A stretch of DNA of 7,113 nt, from positions 1 to 7,113 of the forward strand of contig JAYSSF010000039.1 in the NCBI GenBank assembly GCA_043720715.1, in the 5' to 3' direction. The position numbers and the translations under genes were made by a program. This stretch comes from JAYSSF01 sp043720715 (lineage in GTDB: Bacteria; Patescibacteriota; Gracilibacteria; Absconditabacterales; Absconditicoccaceae). Positions 6,253 through 7,113 of the stretch are shown here, in pieces. Numbering within the stretch: the first letter of the stretch is position 1; every line of letters starts with the position of its first letter. The notes below the pieces were generated by a model. That model was not told where the DNA came from and did no database searches. It was given only the letters and a program-made list of their open reading frames with translations.

Positions 6253-6990
6253 ATGAATCTATTATTTTCACGTACGATGATTATTGTTGCAGGTATGTTG
6301 CTGATTACTGCAGCTACCACTCGTTTCAACAAAACATTTGAAACAAAATGGGAATATTGGATTACTTTTGGAGTTACTATATGATTATTGTTTGTGATTG
6401 GCTCATTCGCAGATCAATTTCCAGTCAATCTTATCTTGGTAGGACTATTGTCGGGGTTGATCTGATGGCAGATAGGTCCAGCACTATCATGATATCAGCA
6501 AAACGCAAAACTCAAGGAATTTGCAGCTATAAATAATATCTCATATACCAAAAAGGAGTGAATCATATTGGACGATCAACAAGCTCAAGATTTTAGTCAA
6601 TACATTATTGATCATCCTGAGTCTACCCAGTGGAACAAAATCATATCACAGACAATCTTGGCTTGTGTAGCAACATTGCTCATTACCGCAGGTATTGTGT
6701 GATTCACAGATATTAATTTTGGGTTCTTACAATATTTTTTACTGATAGCATTGATTATGTTGATTATCGTATGATTGCTCAATGCGTTTGTATTTAGATC
6801 AAGGATCGTATCGGTTGTTAAATCATATTTCTGAGTATTGGTGTTTATATGATACTTGCTCTATGATTTCAATCAGTTGGAGCAACTAGCATCAGATCAG
6901 TCTTGGTCTACAGCTATCAATATGTCAGTCAATATTTACCTCGATATTATCAATCTCTTTATGTATCTGCTTGATATTTTGAGTGACTAA
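6253..6990 (+). CDS. Bax inhibitor-1 (BI-1/YccA/TMBIM) family membrane protein
   Basis: Integral membrane protein of 245 residues with TGA as Gly at 6382, 6463, 6490, 6559, 6700, 6772, 6832 and 6850. About seven hydrophobic segments are seen (roughly 6-22, 36-52, 57-80, 132-150, 157-179, 192-204, 222-242), with a long polar loop at about 81-128. The C-terminal NIYLDIINLFMYLLDIL and the preceding GYLLYDFNQL match the BI-1 signature. Asp205 and Asp231 correspond in position to the aspartate pair that senses pH in the bacterial calcium-leak member YetJ. Bacterial members include YccA, a partner and regulator of the FtsH protease, so the precise role is open. ATG 6253 is the first start after the ftsK stop, 20 bases away. 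ATG 6277 is an alternative. There is no ribosome site, although a TATAAT (6244-6249) lies in the gap. It is probably co-transcribed with ftsK, and a terminator follows. Confidence 0.88.
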
Positions 6991-7031
6991 GTTTTCAATA
7001 ACAAAAGAACCTTGTATTGAGCCTGTCTCAT

Positions 7032-7060
7032 AAATCCAAGCACTTGTTGCTTGGATTTTT
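7032..7060 (+). terminator. Intrinsic terminator after the BI-1 gene
   Basis: AAATCCAAGCA (7032-7042), loop CTTGT, TGCTTGGATTT (7048-7058) is a perfect 11-bp stem running into a T-tract. It lies about 40 bases after the BI-1 stop codon and probably ends the ftsK-BI-1 transcript. Confidence 0.85.
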
Positions 7061-7078
7061 CTGTGAAACAGAAAAATC
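7054..7078. repeat. Second hairpin overlapping the terminator
   Basis: GATTTTTCTG (7054-7063), loop TGAAA, CAGAAAAATC (7069-7078) is a perfect 10-bp inverted repeat. It shares bases 7054-7058 with the terminator stem and takes up its T-tract, so the two structures compete. It could form a bidirectional terminator with the first. The final bases, 7079-7113, contain nothing I can assign. Confidence 0.7.
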
Positions 7079-7113
7079 AAAATACACTGTCACCTTAATT
7101 GCTGCAACGTCTA

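Noticed and set aside
6551..6575. AAGGAG followed by a TTG at 6568, as if a second gene began inside the BI-1 gene
   Set aside because: The TGA after AAGGAG is Gly103 in one continuous 245-residue frame, and only the full protein has the BI-1 architecture. The ribosome-site look is probably chance.

Overview
This window comes from a bacterium that reads UGA as glycine (genetic code 25), as known for Candidatus Absconditabacteria (SR1) and Gracilibacteria (BD1-5). Five conserved plus-strand genes are each cut into pieces by TGA under the standard code. Each becomes one full-length protein when TGA is read as Gly, and each ends in TAA. At several sites the TGA falls where the protein family has an invariant glycine: after the FtsK Walker A lysine-serine, in the FtsK gamma helix, in the RT 'PG.GLPIGN' block and in the Avd C-terminal 'GW'. 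In total 45 in-frame TGAs are rescued: 8 in the RT gene, 2 in avd, 5 in the nuclease, 22 in ftsK and 8 in the BI-1 gene.

Layout. Positions 1-290 hold the tail of an upstream gene, its terminator, a compact double palindrome and a promoter. Positions 290-2122 are a diversity-generating retroelement (DGR) cassette in the order template repeat (TR) RNA, hairpin terminator, reverse transcriptase, Avd. The RT and avd genes overlap by 95 nt. No variable repeat is visible here, so the diversified target gene must lie outside the window. A PD-(D/E)XK nuclease with a four-cysteine Fe-S type arrangement follows (2262-3464). Convergent to it on the minus strand is a 53-residue hydrophobic protein that standard gene calling by length could miss. 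Its promoter has eight AG dinucleotides between the -35 and -10 boxes. Next come ftsK (3908-6232) and a Bax inhibitor-1 family membrane protein (6253-6990), with a hairpin terminator at 7032-7060.

How the parts work together. The DGR is a self-contained mutagenesis module: the TR RNA is the template, the RT copies it with errors at adenines, and Avd is the RT's nucleic-acid-binding partner. The other genes look like ordinary housekeeping or repair genes. Dispersed repeats are frequent: two copies of an intergenic inverted repeat (2174-2213 and 3781-3830), the 178-220 double palindrome, and a palindrome plus two heptamer tracts inside the ftsK linker. This suggests a small genome in which repeats are active, including within coding sequence.
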